DNA of 64,000 nucleotides from an uncultured Paracoccaceae bacterium (GTDB taxonomy: Bacteria > Pseudomonadota > Alphaproteobacteria > Rhodobacterales > Rhodobacteraceae), in assembly GCA_947498985.1 (NCBI GenBank), contig CANMMF010000013.1, positions 1 to 64,000 on the forward strand, read 5' to 3'. The notes below the pieces were generated by a model. It saw only the letters and a program-made list of their open reading frames with translations. It was not told the DNA's origin and did not search any database. Shown here in pieces: positions 24,708 to 33,422 of the stretch. The stretch's first letter is position 1; every line of letters begins with the position of its first letter. The translations under genes and the position numbers were made by a program.

Positions 24708-25877
24708 ATGGCCGACCTGATCTTTGCCCGGAGCCTGTCGCGGCTCGGAACCGAAAGCGCGTTCGACGTGCTGGCGCGTGCGCAGAAACTGGCGGCCTCC
24801 GGGCGCGACATCATCAATCTCGGCATCGGGCAGCCGGATTTCGCCACGCCCGCGCATATCGTCGAGGCGGGCATCAAGGCGCTGCGCGACGGCCATCACG
24901 GCTATACACCCGCAGGCGGCCTGCCTGCCTTGCGCGAGGCGGTGACACGAGATCTGCACCGCCGTCACGGGGTCGAGGTGCATCCCGACACGGTTGTCAT
25001 CCAGCCCGGCGGCAAGCCCACCATGTTCTTTGCGGTGCTGATGTTCGGAGAGCCGGGGGCCGAGATCCTCTACCCCAATCCGGGCTTTCCGATCTACGAG
25101 TCGGTCATTCGCTATTCCGGCGCCACTCCGGTGCCCTTTGCGCTGCAGGAACAGAACGGCTTTGCCTTTTCCGCCGAGGATGTGCTGTCGAAGATCACCC
25201 CCGCAACCCGGCTCCTGATCATCAACTCGCCCGCCAACCCCACCGGTGGCGTGACCCCGAAAGAGGAGATCGACAGGCTCGTGGCCGGGCTCGGGGCACA
25301 TCCGCATGTGGCGCTGATGTCGGACGAGATCTATTCCAACATGCTTTACGGCGGGCGACGCCATGTCTCGCTGCTGCAATATCCGGAGATCCGCGACCGG
25401 CTGATCATGCTGGACGGCTGGTCCAAGACCTATGCGATGACCGGCTGGCGGCTGGGATATGCGGTCTGGCCGGAGGCCTGCGTCGACGCGGTCACGCGGC
25501 TTTGTATCAACGACCATTCCTGCGTGAACGCGGCCACCCAATTTGCCGGGATCGCGGCGCTCGACGGGCCGCAGGACGCGGTGCGCGAGATGGTCGCGGC
25601 GTTCGATCAGCGCCGAAAGGTGATTGTCGAGCGTCTGAACGCGCTGCCGGGGATGCGCTGCGCGGATGCGGCGGGTGCGTTTTACGTGTTTCCGAATATC
25701 GAGGGCACCGGGATGAGCGCGCGGCAGGCGCAGGACCGGTTGCTTGATGAGGCGGGTGTGGCGACGGTGGCGGGCACGTCATTCGGTGCCTGGGGAGAAG
25801 GCTATCTGCGGTTCTCCTACGCCAATTCGCTGGAGAAGATCGAAGAGGCGATGGCGCGGATTGCGGAGGTTTTGTAG
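24708..25877 (+). CDS. PLP-dependent class I/II aminotransferase
   Basis: A 389-residue fold-type I aminotransferase. NLGIGQPDF near the N-terminus, INSPANPTGG in the middle, SDEIYS, and the Schiff-base lysine Lys240 in GWSKTYAMTGWRLGY are all present. It belongs to the aspartate/alanine aminotransferase Ib group and would exchange an amino group between an amino acid and a 2-keto acid. The start at 24708 has a GGAGGTG site. Operator 4 in its promoter region ties it to the sugar-acid regulon, where it might produce or use glycine, serine or alanine. Confidence 0.88.
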   Translation: MADLIFARSLSRLGTESAFDVLARAQKLAASGRDIINLGIGQPDFATPAHIVEAGIKALRDGHHGYTPAGGLPALREAVTRDLHRRHGVEVHPDTVVIQPGGKPTMFFAVLMFGEPGAEILYPNPGFPIYESVIRYSGATPVPFALQEQNGFAFSAEDVLSKITPATRLLIINSPANPTGGVTPKEEIDRLVAGLGAHPHVALMSDEIYSNMLYGGRRHVSLLQYPEIRDRLIMLDGWSKTYAMTGWRLGYAVWPEACVDAVTRLCINDHSCVNAATQFAGIAALDGPQDAVREMVAAFDQRRKVIVERLNALPGMRCADAAGAFYVFPNIEGTGMSARQAQDRLLDEAGVATVAGTSFGAWGEGYLRFSYANSLEKIEEAMARIAEVL

Positions 25878-26191
25878 GCGGTTCTTCGGTCGTTCCCGAT
25901 CCTGTTTCCGGCTTCGAGCCTGAACGGTCGGTAACGCAACTCCCACGCGCGGTAACAGACCCGCCGCACGGGCTGGCTGTTTCATTGCGTCGGGCCTTCT
26001 GCCGTGAGAGTTGCGGATCTGGCTGATCAAGCGCGCCGAAGCGCGCCCGGATCGCCCTCCCGCGGTCCGGCGAAGCGCGTATTTCACTGAAAACCTGTCC
26101 GCGCAGCAGGTCACATCCGCAAACCGCCAGACCGCATGAAAAAGCCCTCCCCGACGGATCGGAGAGGGCCGCTTTTTCCAAAAGCCGTCGC
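25878..26191. other. Intergenic region at convergent gene ends
   Basis: About 314 bases with no convincing gene; open frames here have no start signal or domain. The only clear element is the terminator hairpin at its right end. Confidence 0.5.
26138..26177 (-). terminator. Bidirectional rho-independent terminator
   Basis: AAAAAGCCCTCCCC, a 9-base spacer, then GGAGAGGGCCGCTTTTT forms a GC-rich stem with A and T runs on both sides. It lies just after the stop of the minus-strand symporter gene and can also stop plus-strand transcripts from the aminotransferase gene. Confidence 0.75.
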
Positions 26192-27736
26192 TCAGTTGAA
26201 CTTCTTGATCTCACCTGACTTCAGCCGCGCCATGTAGCTTTCCAGCTCGCGCTTGACGACCGGCATCAGGAAATAGAGCCCGATGATGTTCACAACCGCC
26301 ATGGCAAAGATCGCCGCGTCAGAGAAGTCGATGACCGGGCCTAGATTGGCCGCCGCACCGATGATCACAAACAGGCAGAAGATGACCTTGAAGATCAGCT
26401 CCTTGGTCTTGCCCTCGCCAAAGAGGAAGGTCCACGCCTTGAGCCCGTAATAGCTCCAGGAGATCATCGTGGAGAAGGCGAACAGGATCACCGCCAGCGC
26501 CAGGATGTACTGGAAGCCGCTGAACGACGCCGAGAAGGCCGCCGATGTGAGCGCCACGCCGGAATTGCCGTCGACGGTCTGGATCGCCGTGCCCGCCTCG
26601 TTGAGCACGTAAAGGCCGGTTTCGGGATCGGACACAAGCTGGCCTGTGATGATGATCACAAGCGCGGTCATGGTGCAGATCACCACCGTGTCGATGAACG
26701 GCTCGAGCAGCGACACGAAGCCTTCGGTGATCGGCTCCTTGGTGCGCACCGCCGAGTGGGCGATGGCCGCGGAGCCCACACCCGCCTCGTTGGAGAACGC
26801 CGCCCGCTTGAAGCCCTGGATGAGCGCGCCGACAAAGCCGCCCGCCACGCCAAGCCCGGTGAACGCGCCTTCGAAGATCTGACCGAACGCCCAGCCGATC
26901 TGGTCGAAATTGATCAGCAGGATCAACAGCGCCGTCACAACATAGAGCACCCCCATGATCGGCACGACCTTTTCGGTCACCCGCGCGATGGATTTCAGAC
27001 CCCCCACGATCACCGCAAAGACGATGCCCGCAAAGACGATGCCGGTGATCCAGCCGGGATAGTCGCCCACCACGTTGGAGATCTGCGCATGCGCCTGGTT
27101 GGACTGGAACATGTTGCCGCCACCCAGCGCGCCGAGGATACAGAAGATCGAGAACATGACGGCCAGGAACTTGCCCATCGGGATGCCGCGCTCTTCGAAA
27201 CCCTTGGTGAGGTAGTACATCGGACCACCCGACACCGTGCCGTCGGGGTATTCGTTGCGGTACTTCACGCCCAGCGTACATTCGGTGAATTTCGACGCCA
27301 TGCCCATCAGACCCGCGAGGATCATCCAGAACGTGGCCCCGGGCCCGCCGATGCCCACGGCCACAGCAACACCCGCGATGTTGCCCAGACCCACGGTGCC
27401 CGACAGCGCCGTGGCGAGCGCCTGGAAGTGGCTGACCTCGCCTGCGTCATTGGGATCGGAATAGTCGCCCTTGACCAGCGCGATGGAGTGCGGAAACGCG
27501 CGGAACTGGATCAGACCGAAATAGATCGTGAAGATCGTGGCGGCCACAACCAGCCAGGCCACGATCCACGGAAAGCTGGTTCCGGGGAAGTTGCTGAAGA
27601 TCAGGCTGACAAACCAGCCTGTCGAGCCTGCGAAGATGTCGTTGACCGTCTGGTCGATGCCCTGCGCCATGGCGGGCATGGCGGCGGCGGCCATGAGTGG
27701 CACGCTCAGCCCTGTTGCCTTGAGAAATTGTTTCAT
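26192..27736 (-). CDS. Alanine/glycine:cation symporter (AGCS family)
   Basis: The 514-residue sodium:amino-acid symporter has about eleven membrane helices and the family motifs GTVGLGNIAGVAVA, FSNEAGVGSAAIAHS and GGPMYYLTKG. It begins with an apparent cleavable signal peptide (cleavage after AMA near residue 28) before the first helix, so the N-terminus is periplasmic. The start at 27736 is preferred over one five codons upstream because of signal-peptide shape and an AGGGAC site. It is downstream of a universal stress protein gene (30 bases) in the same transcript. Confidence 0.92.
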   Translation of the reverse strand: MKQFLKATGLSVPLMAAAAMPAMAQGIDQTVNDIFAGSTGWFVSLIFSNFPGTSFPWIVAWLVVAATIFTIYFGLIQFRAFPHSIALVKGDYSDPNDAGEVSHFQALATALSGTVGLGNIAGVAVAVGIGGPGATFWMILAGLMGMASKFTECTLGVKYRNEYPDGTVSGGPMYYLTKGFEERGIPMGKFLAVMFSIFCILGALGGGNMFQSNQAHAQISNVVGDYPGWITGIVFAGIVFAVIVGGLKSIARVTEKVVPIMGVLYVVTALLILLINFDQIGWAFGQIFEGAFTGLGVAGGFVGALIQGFKRAAFSNEAGVGSAAIAHSAVRTKEPITEGFVSLLEPFIDTVVICTMTALVIIITGQLVSDPETGLYVLNEAGTAIQTVDGNSGVALTSAAFSASFSGFQYILALAVILFAFSTMISWSYYGLKAWTFLFGEGKTKELIFKVIFCLFVIIGAAANLGPVIDFSDAAIFAMAVVNIIGLYFLMPVVKRELESYMARLKSGEIKKFN

Positions 27737-27766
27737 GACTGTCCCTGTCAATTTGGGTGGTTGTTT

Positions 27767-28198
27767 TTATGGAACGATGGTGACCGGCACCGGCGCGACC
27801 TGCGCGAGGCTGCCCGCAACCGATCCGAAGACGCGCGCCGAAAACGGCGTGTGGCCGGTGCGGCCGATCACGATCTGCGACGCGCCTTCATCCTTGACGA
27901 TCTCGAGCAGCGTCTCGCTGATATGGCCGTATTTGATCTCGCACCTGTAGGGGATGCCGCTCTTGTCGAGCACCTCTCTCACCGGCCCCATCAACGCGGT
28001 CTGCGCGCGCTCGATCTCTTCCTTGCGGCGCTTGTGACGTTCCTCGAGCTCTTCGGGCGTCAGGAATGAATAGGGTGACCACTCAAGGACATGGGCGACG
28101 ACAAGCTCACATTCTTCGGCCTTCGCGATCTTCATTGCAAATTCCAGCGCGGAGGCCGCGCTGCGTCCGTCATCGTAACCTAAGACGATTTTCGACAC
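27767..28198 (-). CDS. Universal stress protein (UspA family)
   Basis: A 143-residue single-domain Usp. The ATP-binding signature G-x2-G-x9-GS is present (Gly112, Gly115, Gly125, Ser126), and Asp9 follows the first strand, so it belongs to the nucleotide-binding class. A charged helix (47-66) is rich in Glu, Arg and Lys. It is first in a two-gene operon with the amino-acid symporter. Usp-transporter pairs are common, and the Usp may adjust the transporter to energy state, which is an inference. Confidence 0.9.
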   Translation of the reverse strand: MSKIVLGYDDGRSAASALEFAMKIAKAEECELVVAHVLEWSPYSFLTPEELEERHKRRKEEIERAQTALMGPVREVLDKSGIPYRCEIKYGHISETLLEIVKDEGASQIVIGRTGHTPFSARVFGSVAGSLAQVAPVPVTIVP

Positions 28199-28513
28199 TG
28201 TTCCCTCCTGTTATTGGCCCCCCCGTTCGCAGAGGGCATGGCGCAGATTAGGATCAATCTGGCCAAATAGCGCCACTTTTTTTGGCATTCTTGTGCGTTT
28301 TGGATTGGCGACGCCGCCCGTCGACGCGTGACGCGCCGGGCAAGGCCGGAATTTCAGCGGAAAATGCACATGTCGGCGCGCGCGGAAGCATCGGCAGAAC
28401 GGCGCTTGTCACGCGGCCTTCAGGTTTGCCGCGGGGCGCGCGCCATGTGCCTTTGGCCCGCCGCGGGGCCGTGGCGCCGTGCGCGGGCTATCGCGTGTGG
28501 CCCGAAGTTGCGA
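28199..28513. other. Intergenic region upstream of usp
   Basis: About 315 bases. The usp promoter should lie at its left end. The remainder is GC-rich and holds no plausible gene, repeat or riboswitch-like structure that I can identify. A lone T-run (CACTTTTTTTGG near 28272) is not preceded by a stem. Confidence 0.5.
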
Positions 28514-29557
28514 TCAGTTGAACATCGCCCGCAGATCCGCGCTCTGACGCTGGCCCAGATCGCCGCCGAACTCGTGCAGGAAGGTGCCCGCGGCGCGGCG
28601 TCCGGCCTCTTTCAACTGCGCGATGATCGTCGGCAGCGGCACCAGCTTGGTGGCCACCGACAGATCGTTCATCAACTCGTCATCGGCGATCAGATGCACG
28701 CGCGGCTTTTTCATCGAGCCTTCGGCGATCTTGCCATCCTCGATCAGACGCTGGACGAAATCGATGGCGCGCAATTCGCGCAACAGCGATGTGTTGAAGC
28801 TGATCTCGTTGATCCGGTTCTGGATTTCCGGCGGGGTCACCGGTGTGCGGTCGCGGATCAGCGGGTTGATGTTCACGATCACGATGTCGTCGGGCAGATG
28901 TGGCTCGAAGAACGGAAAGAGCGCCGGGTTGCCGGTATAGCCGCCGTCCCAGAATGCCTCCATCACGCCGGTCTGCGGATCCACAAGCTCGACCGCCTGG
29001 AACATCGTGGGCAGGCAGGCGGAGGCGAGGATGGCGTCGGTGGTGATCGCGTCATTGCGGAAAATACGGATCTTGCCGTCGCGCACGCAGGTTGCGCCGA
29101 CAAAGAACTCCGGCCCGTTGATGGCGCAGACACGGCCGAAATCGAACCGCTCGACGATCCGTTCCAGCGGGTTGCGATAGAGCGCGCCCCAGCTATAGGG
29201 CGACATCATGCGGCTGACCGCCTCGCCCCACATATAGGGCAGCGAGGTTTCCAGCGATTGGCTGACAATTGCGGGATCCGGCAGCCAGGCGTCAATCCAG
29301 TCGGGCAACGCGCCGTCGTCGAGCGCGCCGATCTGGCCCCAGAGCCAATCGAGATTGTCGCGCGCGCCGGCGTTGCCGCCGATGATCCAGCCCGCCTTGA
29401 GCGCCGCCCCGTTGAGCGCGCCCGCCGAGGAGCCGGAGATCGCGGCAATCTCGATCTCGTCCTCCTGCAAGAGCCGGTCGAGCACACCCCAGGTGAAGGC
29501 CCCATGCGCGCCGCCGCCCTGCAGGCCGAGATTGATGCGGGTCTTGCGCTCAGCCAT
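28514..29557 (-). CDS. Patatin-like phospholipase
   Basis: The 347-residue serine hydrolase has the oxyanion GGGAHG (14-19), the nucleophile GSSAG with Ser44, and the catalytic Asp204 in WDGG, completing the Ser-Asp dyad. The start at 29557 overlaps the upstream pentapeptide gene by eight bases, which couples translation; a start nine codons earlier is also open. It follows bdhA in one operon. Patatin-like enzymes hydrolyse acyl lipids, and some patatin-fold proteins are found on polyhydroxybutyrate granules. A link to polyhydroxybutyrate use is therefore suggested by context only. Confidence 0.88.
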   Translation of the reverse strand: MAERKTRINLGLQGGGAHGAFTWGVLDRLLQEDEIEIAAISGSSAGALNGAALKAGWIIGGNAGARDNLDWLWGQIGALDDGALPDWIDAWLPDPAIVSQSLETSLPYMWGEAVSRMMSPYSWGALYRNPLERIVERFDFGRVCAINGPEFFVGATCVRDGKIRIFRNDAITTDAILASACLPTMFQAVELVDPQTGVMEAFWDGGYTGNPALFPFFEPHLPDDIVIVNINPLIRDRTPVTPPEIQNRINEISFNTSLLRELRAIDFVQRLIEDGKIAEGSMKKPRVHLIADDELMNDLSVATKLVPLPTIIAQLKEAGRRAAGTFLHEFGGDLGQRQSADLRAMFN

Positions 29558-29888
29558 CGGTTTGCGCGGCCTTGTAGGCGGCAATCATGTCGCTGACGCG
29601 GATCCCGTCGATGGTCATGCCGTCGATCGTGGCATCGCTGATGGTCAGCCCCGACAGGTTGGCGTCACGGATCACCGCATCGCTCAGATTGACATCCGAA
29701 AAGCGCGCCCCGGTGAGGTCCGCATCGCTGACCGCCAAGCCGGTTGCGCTCACGTCAACCAGCGCGGCACCCGTCAGGTGGCTGTCCTCGATCCGGCTCT
29801 CCCTGAGGCTGACGCGGGTGAAGCGCGAGCCGCAAAGATACATGTTGTCGATCTCGAGCCTGTCGCGCCCCGCCTCGTCCTCGCTCAC
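29550..29888 (-). CDS. Pentapeptide-repeat protein
   Basis: A 112-residue product starting with GTG at 29888, which overlaps the bdhA stop (GTGA). Residues about 20-95 read as pentapeptide units of the A(D/N)LxX kind, for example DADLT, DVNLS, DANLS, forming a right-handed quadrilateral beta helix. The C-terminus is a short helix. An ATG at 29844 is an alternative start that would remove a charged leader. Pentapeptide proteins usually mediate protein contacts or mimic DNA, and nothing here decides between these. The three overlapping genes imply a common function. Confidence 0.75.
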   Translation of the reverse strand: MSEDEAGRDRLEIDNMYLCGSRFTRVSLRESRIEDSHLTGAALVDVSATGLAVSDADLTGARFSDVNLSDAVIRDANLSGLTISDATIDGMTIDGIRVSDMIAAYKAAQTDG

Positions 29889-30658
29889 AGCGCGGTCCAG
29901 CCGCCATCGACGCTGATCGTTGTGCCGGTGATCTGCGCGGCGGCATCCGAGCAGAGGAACACCGCAGTGCCGCCCATCTGCTCGACTGTGGCGAACTCTT
30001 TCGACGGCTGGCGCTTGAGCATCACGTCCCGGATCACGTCCTCGCGCGACATGTCGTATTCCTTCATCGTGTCGGGGATCTGGCTTTCCACCAGCGGCGT
30101 CAGCACGTAGCCCGGGCAGATCGCGTTGGCGGTGATCGGCTCCTCGGCGGTCTCGAGCGCGGTTGTCTTGGTCAGCCCGACAATGCCGTGCTTGGCGGCG
30201 ATATAGGCGGATTTGTAGGGGGACGCGGTGAGCCCGTGGGCCGAGGCGATGTTGACGACCCTGCCCCAGCCCGCCTTGCGCATCATCGGCAAGGCCGCCG
30301 CCGTGGTGTGAAAGGCCGAGCTGAGGTTGATCGCGATGATCGCGTCCCATTTCGCGGTCGGGAAGTCCTCGATGGGGGCCACGTGCTGGATGCCCGCATT
30401 GTTCATCAGGATGTCGCAGGCGCCCGCCTTCTCGATCAGCGCGCGGCAGGCTTCGGGGTTCGACATGTCGGCCTGGATGTAGCGCGCCTCGACCCCGTGT
30501 TCCTCGGCGATCCCGCGCGCCAGCGCGTGGTCCTCTTCATTGTCGGTAAAGGAGTTCAGCACCACCGAGGCACCGGCGCGGGCCATCTCGCGCGCGATCC
30601 CGAGCCCGATTCCGGAGTTGGATCCGGTGATGACGGCGGTTTTTCCCTGAAGCGACAT
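29885..30658 (-). CDS. bdhA: D-3-hydroxybutyrate dehydrogenase
   Basis: The 257-residue SDR has TGSNSGIGLGIA (11-22), MNNAGIQHVAPIEDFP, Ser139 in ASAHGL, and Tyr152-x3-Lys156. It ends with the family-typical SVDGGWTAL. The QHVAPIE and AHGLxASPYKSAY stretches are diagnostic for bacterial 3-hydroxybutyrate dehydrogenase. It oxidises D-3-hydroxybutyrate to acetoacetate with NAD, the step after polyhydroxybutyrate depolymerisation. It is the first gene of the bdhA-pentapeptide-patatin operon. Confidence 0.93.
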   Translation of the reverse strand: MSLQGKTAVITGSNSGIGLGIAREMARAGASVVLNSFTDNEEDHALARGIAEEHGVEARYIQADMSNPEACRALIEKAGACDILMNNAGIQHVAPIEDFPTAKWDAIIAINLSSAFHTTAAALPMMRKAGWGRVVNIASAHGLTASPYKSAYIAAKHGIVGLTKTTALETAEEPITANAICPGYVLTPLVESQIPDTMKEYDMSREDVIRDVMLKRQPSKEFATVEQMGGTAVFLCSDAAAQITGTTISVDGGWTAL

Positions 30659-30742
30659 GAGCTTCCCTTTCCTGGTTCATTCTGCAGGTGCATTTGCGCC
30701 CATGCTGCACATGCAAACGCCAAAAGGAAAGAGCGATCTGGC

Positions 30743-31111
30743 TCAGCGCGGCGGAGGAGCGGCGCCGAAAAACCCGACGATCTCGGTCAGTCGCCCATCC
30801 GCTCCGATCCGCCCGCAATCGATGCCCTCAACCGGGACGGAGCCATCCGCCGCCACCATGCGCCACCCGAATCGCAACCTGTCGTGGTGCGTGTCGGCCC
30901 GGGACGTCATCTCGATTCGCGCACCCGGAGAGGTGGCGAGCACGCCTCCGATATGGGCCGAGAGCGCCGCATGCCCCCGCGCCTCTCCGGTCGGATCGAG
31001 GTAGAGCCCGTCCTCGGCCCAGCACGACTCGAGCAGGCGAAGGCGGGCGGAGTCGTCGCGCTCGCACCAGGCGGCGGTATAGGCGGTCAGAACGGTTTCA
31101 GGATCGGTCAT
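30743..31111 (-). CDS. SnoaL-like (NTF2-fold) protein
   Basis: A 122-residue NTF2-like protein, with a helical N-terminus (VLTAYTAAWCERD), the CWAEDGLYLDPTGEARGH segment typical of SnoaL-like polyketide cyclase relatives, and alternating strands toward the end. Such proteins bind small hydrophobic ligands or are isomerases. It is oriented toward bdhA but separated by 84 bases and may have its own promoter. The function is unknown. Confidence 0.75.
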   Translation of the reverse strand: MTDPETVLTAYTAAWCERDDSARLRLLESCWAEDGLYLDPTGEARGHAALSAHIGGVLATSPGARIEMTSRADTHHDRLRFGWRMVAADGSVPVEGIDCGRIGADGRLTEIVGFFGAAPPPR

Positions 31112-31190
31112 GGCGTCAGGCTCCCGGGGATCAGAGTTTGTATCACCCTACCAGCTCGCGCGGCGTTGACAGACAAAGATCGTGGGGCCA

Positions 31191-31264
31191 AAAAAAACCC
31201 CGGCCGAAGCCGGGGTTAAGTCATTGAGGCAGGTTTCATACAGGCAAGAAACCTATCGAGCAGT
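31191..31264 (-). ncRNA. Candidate small RNA with own promoter and terminator
   Basis: On the minus strand, TTGGAC (31294-31299) and TATAAA (31271-31276), 17 bases apart, form a sigma-70-like promoter. A start near 31264 gives an RNA of about 74 bases. It contains a first stem (AGGTTTC/GAAACCT, 31231-31254 as read on plus) and a single-stranded GCCTCAATGACTTAA stretch. A terminator with a 9-bp stem (31196-31204 with 31209-31217), a TTCG loop and a run of U follows. No protein frame of useful length fits. It lies between the SnoaL-like gene and the divergent peptide-binding protein gene. It is predicted only from structure and promoter spacing. Confidence 0.55.
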
Positions 31265-31378
31265 GCGACCTTTATAAGCGTTTAACGGCCGGAGTCCAAG
31301 CTAAAAGTTTGAAAAGGCGAAAAAGCCCCGATACGGTCAGCGTTAACAAAACAAGGGCTGACAGGGATTGTTGCCAAA

Positions 31379-33196
31379 ATGAGCATCCACTATTTCCAGA
31401 TCGCGACAGGCTTTTCCACAGGTATCGCGGGTTTGATTCTCGCAAGCGGGATTGCCTCCGCCGAGCCGATGCATGGCATAGCTATGTATGGCGACCCGGT
31501 CCTGCCCCCAGATTTTGAGCATCTGCCCTATGCCGATCCCGACGCGCCCACCGGCGGCAGGATCGTCACCGGAGAGGTCGGCAGCTTTGACAGTCTCAAC
31601 CCGCATATCCTCAAAGGCTCGGTGCCGTGGCAGTTAAGGTTTCTGGCCTACGAGTCGCTGATGGGTCGCAACTACGACGAACCCTTCACGCTTTACTGCC
31701 TGCTCTGCGAATCAATCGAGGTCGGACCGAATCGCGAATGGGCGGAATTTACCCTGCGCGCCGAGGCCGCCTTCTCCGACGGCACACCCGTTACGGTTGA
31801 GGATGTGATGTGGTCCTACGAGACGCTCGGAACGGTCGGCCACCCGCGCTACCACTCCACCTGGGGCAAGGTCGGATCGATGGAGCAGACCGGCGAGCGG
31901 TCGGTGCGCTTCACCTTCAATGTCGAGGATCGCGAGCTGGCGCTGATCATCGGCATGCGTCCGATCCTGCAAAAGGCGCAGTGGGAGGGCAAGGATTTCG
32001 CCGAGTCCGGCCTCGACACGATCCCCGTCGCCACCGCCGAATACGTGATCGACGATTTCGAGGCCGGCCGCTTTGTCAGTCTCAAACGCAATCCCGATTA
32101 CTGGGGCAAGGATGTCAACTTCATGAACGGGGTCGGCAATCTCGACGAGATCCGCATGGAATTTTTCGGCGACGGCACCGCGCAGTTCGAAGCGTTCAAG
32201 GCCGGTATCGTGAACTTGAACCGCGAATTCAACGCCGAGAAATGGGAAAACCAGTACGATTTCCCGGCCATCGACAGCGGCGACGTGGTCAAGTCCATCG
32301 TCCCGCATGAACGCCCGTCGGGCATCACCGGCTTTGTCATGAACACCCGCCGCGACGCCTTCAAGGACTGGCGCGTGCGCGACGCGATGCTGCACGCGTT
32401 CAATTTCGAATATATCAACGAGACGATGACCGGCTCGAAACAGCCGCGCATCACGTCGTATTTCTCAAACTCGATCCTCGGCATGCAGGACGGACCGGCA
32501 GAGGCGCGGGTGCGCGAGTTCCTGGAGCCTTATGCCGACGCGCTGCTGCCCGGGGCGCTTGACGGCTACGCGCTGCCCGTCAGTGACGGCTCGGCGCGCA
32601 ACCGCGCCAATCTGCGCCGCGCCATCGAACTGATGGAGGCGGCCGGGTGGACCGTGCAGGACGGCCAGATGAAAAACGCCGAAGGCACGCCCTTTACCTT
32701 CGAGATCGTGCTGGCCTCCGGCGCCACCGAAGAGCAGTCGATCATCGACATCTTTGTCGAGGCGCTCAAGCGCATGGGGATCGAGCCTGTCGTGACCACC
32801 ATCGACAGCGCGCAATACAAGGAGCGCGAGAGCACGTTCGATTTCGACATGACCTATTTCCGCCGCGGCATCTCGCTCAGCCCCGGCAACGAGCAGCGGC
32901 TCTACTGGAGCTGCGACGCCGCCGAGACCGAAGGATCACGCAACTACATGGGCATGTGCAGCCCGGCCGCCGAGGCGATGATCGACCGGTTGCTGAATTC
33001 CGAAAGCCGCGACGATTTCCTGGCGGCCGCGCGCGCGCTGGACCGTGTGCTGACCACCGGGCGCTACGTGATCCCGATCTACCAGTGGAACATCAGCCGT
33101 CTGGCCCATGCCAAGGAGCTGAAGTTTCCCGAAAGCCTGCCGATCTACGGCGACTGGATCGGCTGGCAGCCGGATGTCTGGTGGTGGGAAGAGTAA
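31379..33196 (+). CDS. Extracellular solute-binding protein family 5 (YejA-like peptide-binding protein)
   Basis: The 605-residue periplasmic protein has an N-terminal signal peptide (cleavage after ASA near residue 28) and the family 5 fold. It shows the YejA-type opening with HGIAMYGDP and FDSLNPHI, and a long central lobe. This group binds oligopeptides or peptide-like compounds for an ABC importer. No permease or ATPase genes follow, since the next genes are an entericidin-like lipoprotein and a thioesterase. It is therefore an orphan receptor or uses a system elsewhere. Confidence 0.88.
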   Translation: MSIHYFQIATGFSTGIAGLILASGIASAEPMHGIAMYGDPVLPPDFEHLPYADPDAPTGGRIVTGEVGSFDSLNPHILKGSVPWQLRFLAYESLMGRNYDEPFTLYCLLCESIEVGPNREWAEFTLRAEAAFSDGTPVTVEDVMWSYETLGTVGHPRYHSTWGKVGSMEQTGERSVRFTFNVEDRELALIIGMRPILQKAQWEGKDFAESGLDTIPVATAEYVIDDFEAGRFVSLKRNPDYWGKDVNFMNGVGNLDEIRMEFFGDGTAQFEAFKAGIVNLNREFNAEKWENQYDFPAIDSGDVVKSIVPHERPSGITGFVMNTRRDAFKDWRVRDAMLHAFNFEYINETMTGSKQPRITSYFSNSILGMQDGPAEARVREFLEPYADALLPGALDGYALPVSDGSARNRANLRRAIELMEAAGWTVQDGQMKNAEGTPFTFEIVLASGATEEQSIIDIFVEALKRMGIEPVVTTIDSAQYKERESTFDFDMTYFRRGISLSPGNEQRLYWSCDAAETEGSRNYMGMCSPAAEAMIDRLLNSESRDDFLAAARALDRVLTTGRYVIPIYQWNISRLAHAKELKFPESLPIYGDWIGWQPDVWWWEE

Positions 33197-33292
33197 GCCG
33201 GGCGGATATTGGCGCGGAGGGCAATCTCTGATAGGCTCTCCGCGCGACAACAAAGCGGCGCATGAGACGCCGCGCAGACGAATGAGGCAGAG

Positions 33293-33409
33293 ATGAAACA
33301 GCTGTTCTGGACCATCGCATTGGCGATGACGCTGGGTGCATGCGGCACAATCGACGGGATCGGGCGGGATATCTCAAGCGGCGCGCAGAAGGTGCAGGGC
33401 TGGTTCTGA
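33293..33409 (+). CDS. Entericidin-like small lipoprotein
   Basis: A 38-residue lipoprotein precursor. A short signal peptide ends in the lipobox LGAC with Cys17, followed by GTIDGIGRDISSGAQKVQ, the pattern of entericidin A/B. A GAGGCAGAG site precedes the ATG. Two hairpins (33212-33245 and 33255-33273) lie in the leader and could affect expression or end the upstream transcript. Entericidins are small membrane lipoproteins linked to stationary-phase lysis in enterobacteria; in alphaproteobacteria the role is unclear. Confidence 0.8.
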   Translation: MKQLFWTIALAMTLGACGTIDGIGRDISSGAQKVQGWF

Positions 33410-33422
33410 CCGGCCCGCGCCC

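Noticed and set aside
28199-28513. Riboswitch upstream of the usp-symporter operon
   Set aside because: An amino-acid symporter made a glycine riboswitch worth checking, but I could not find its conserved stems in the leader.
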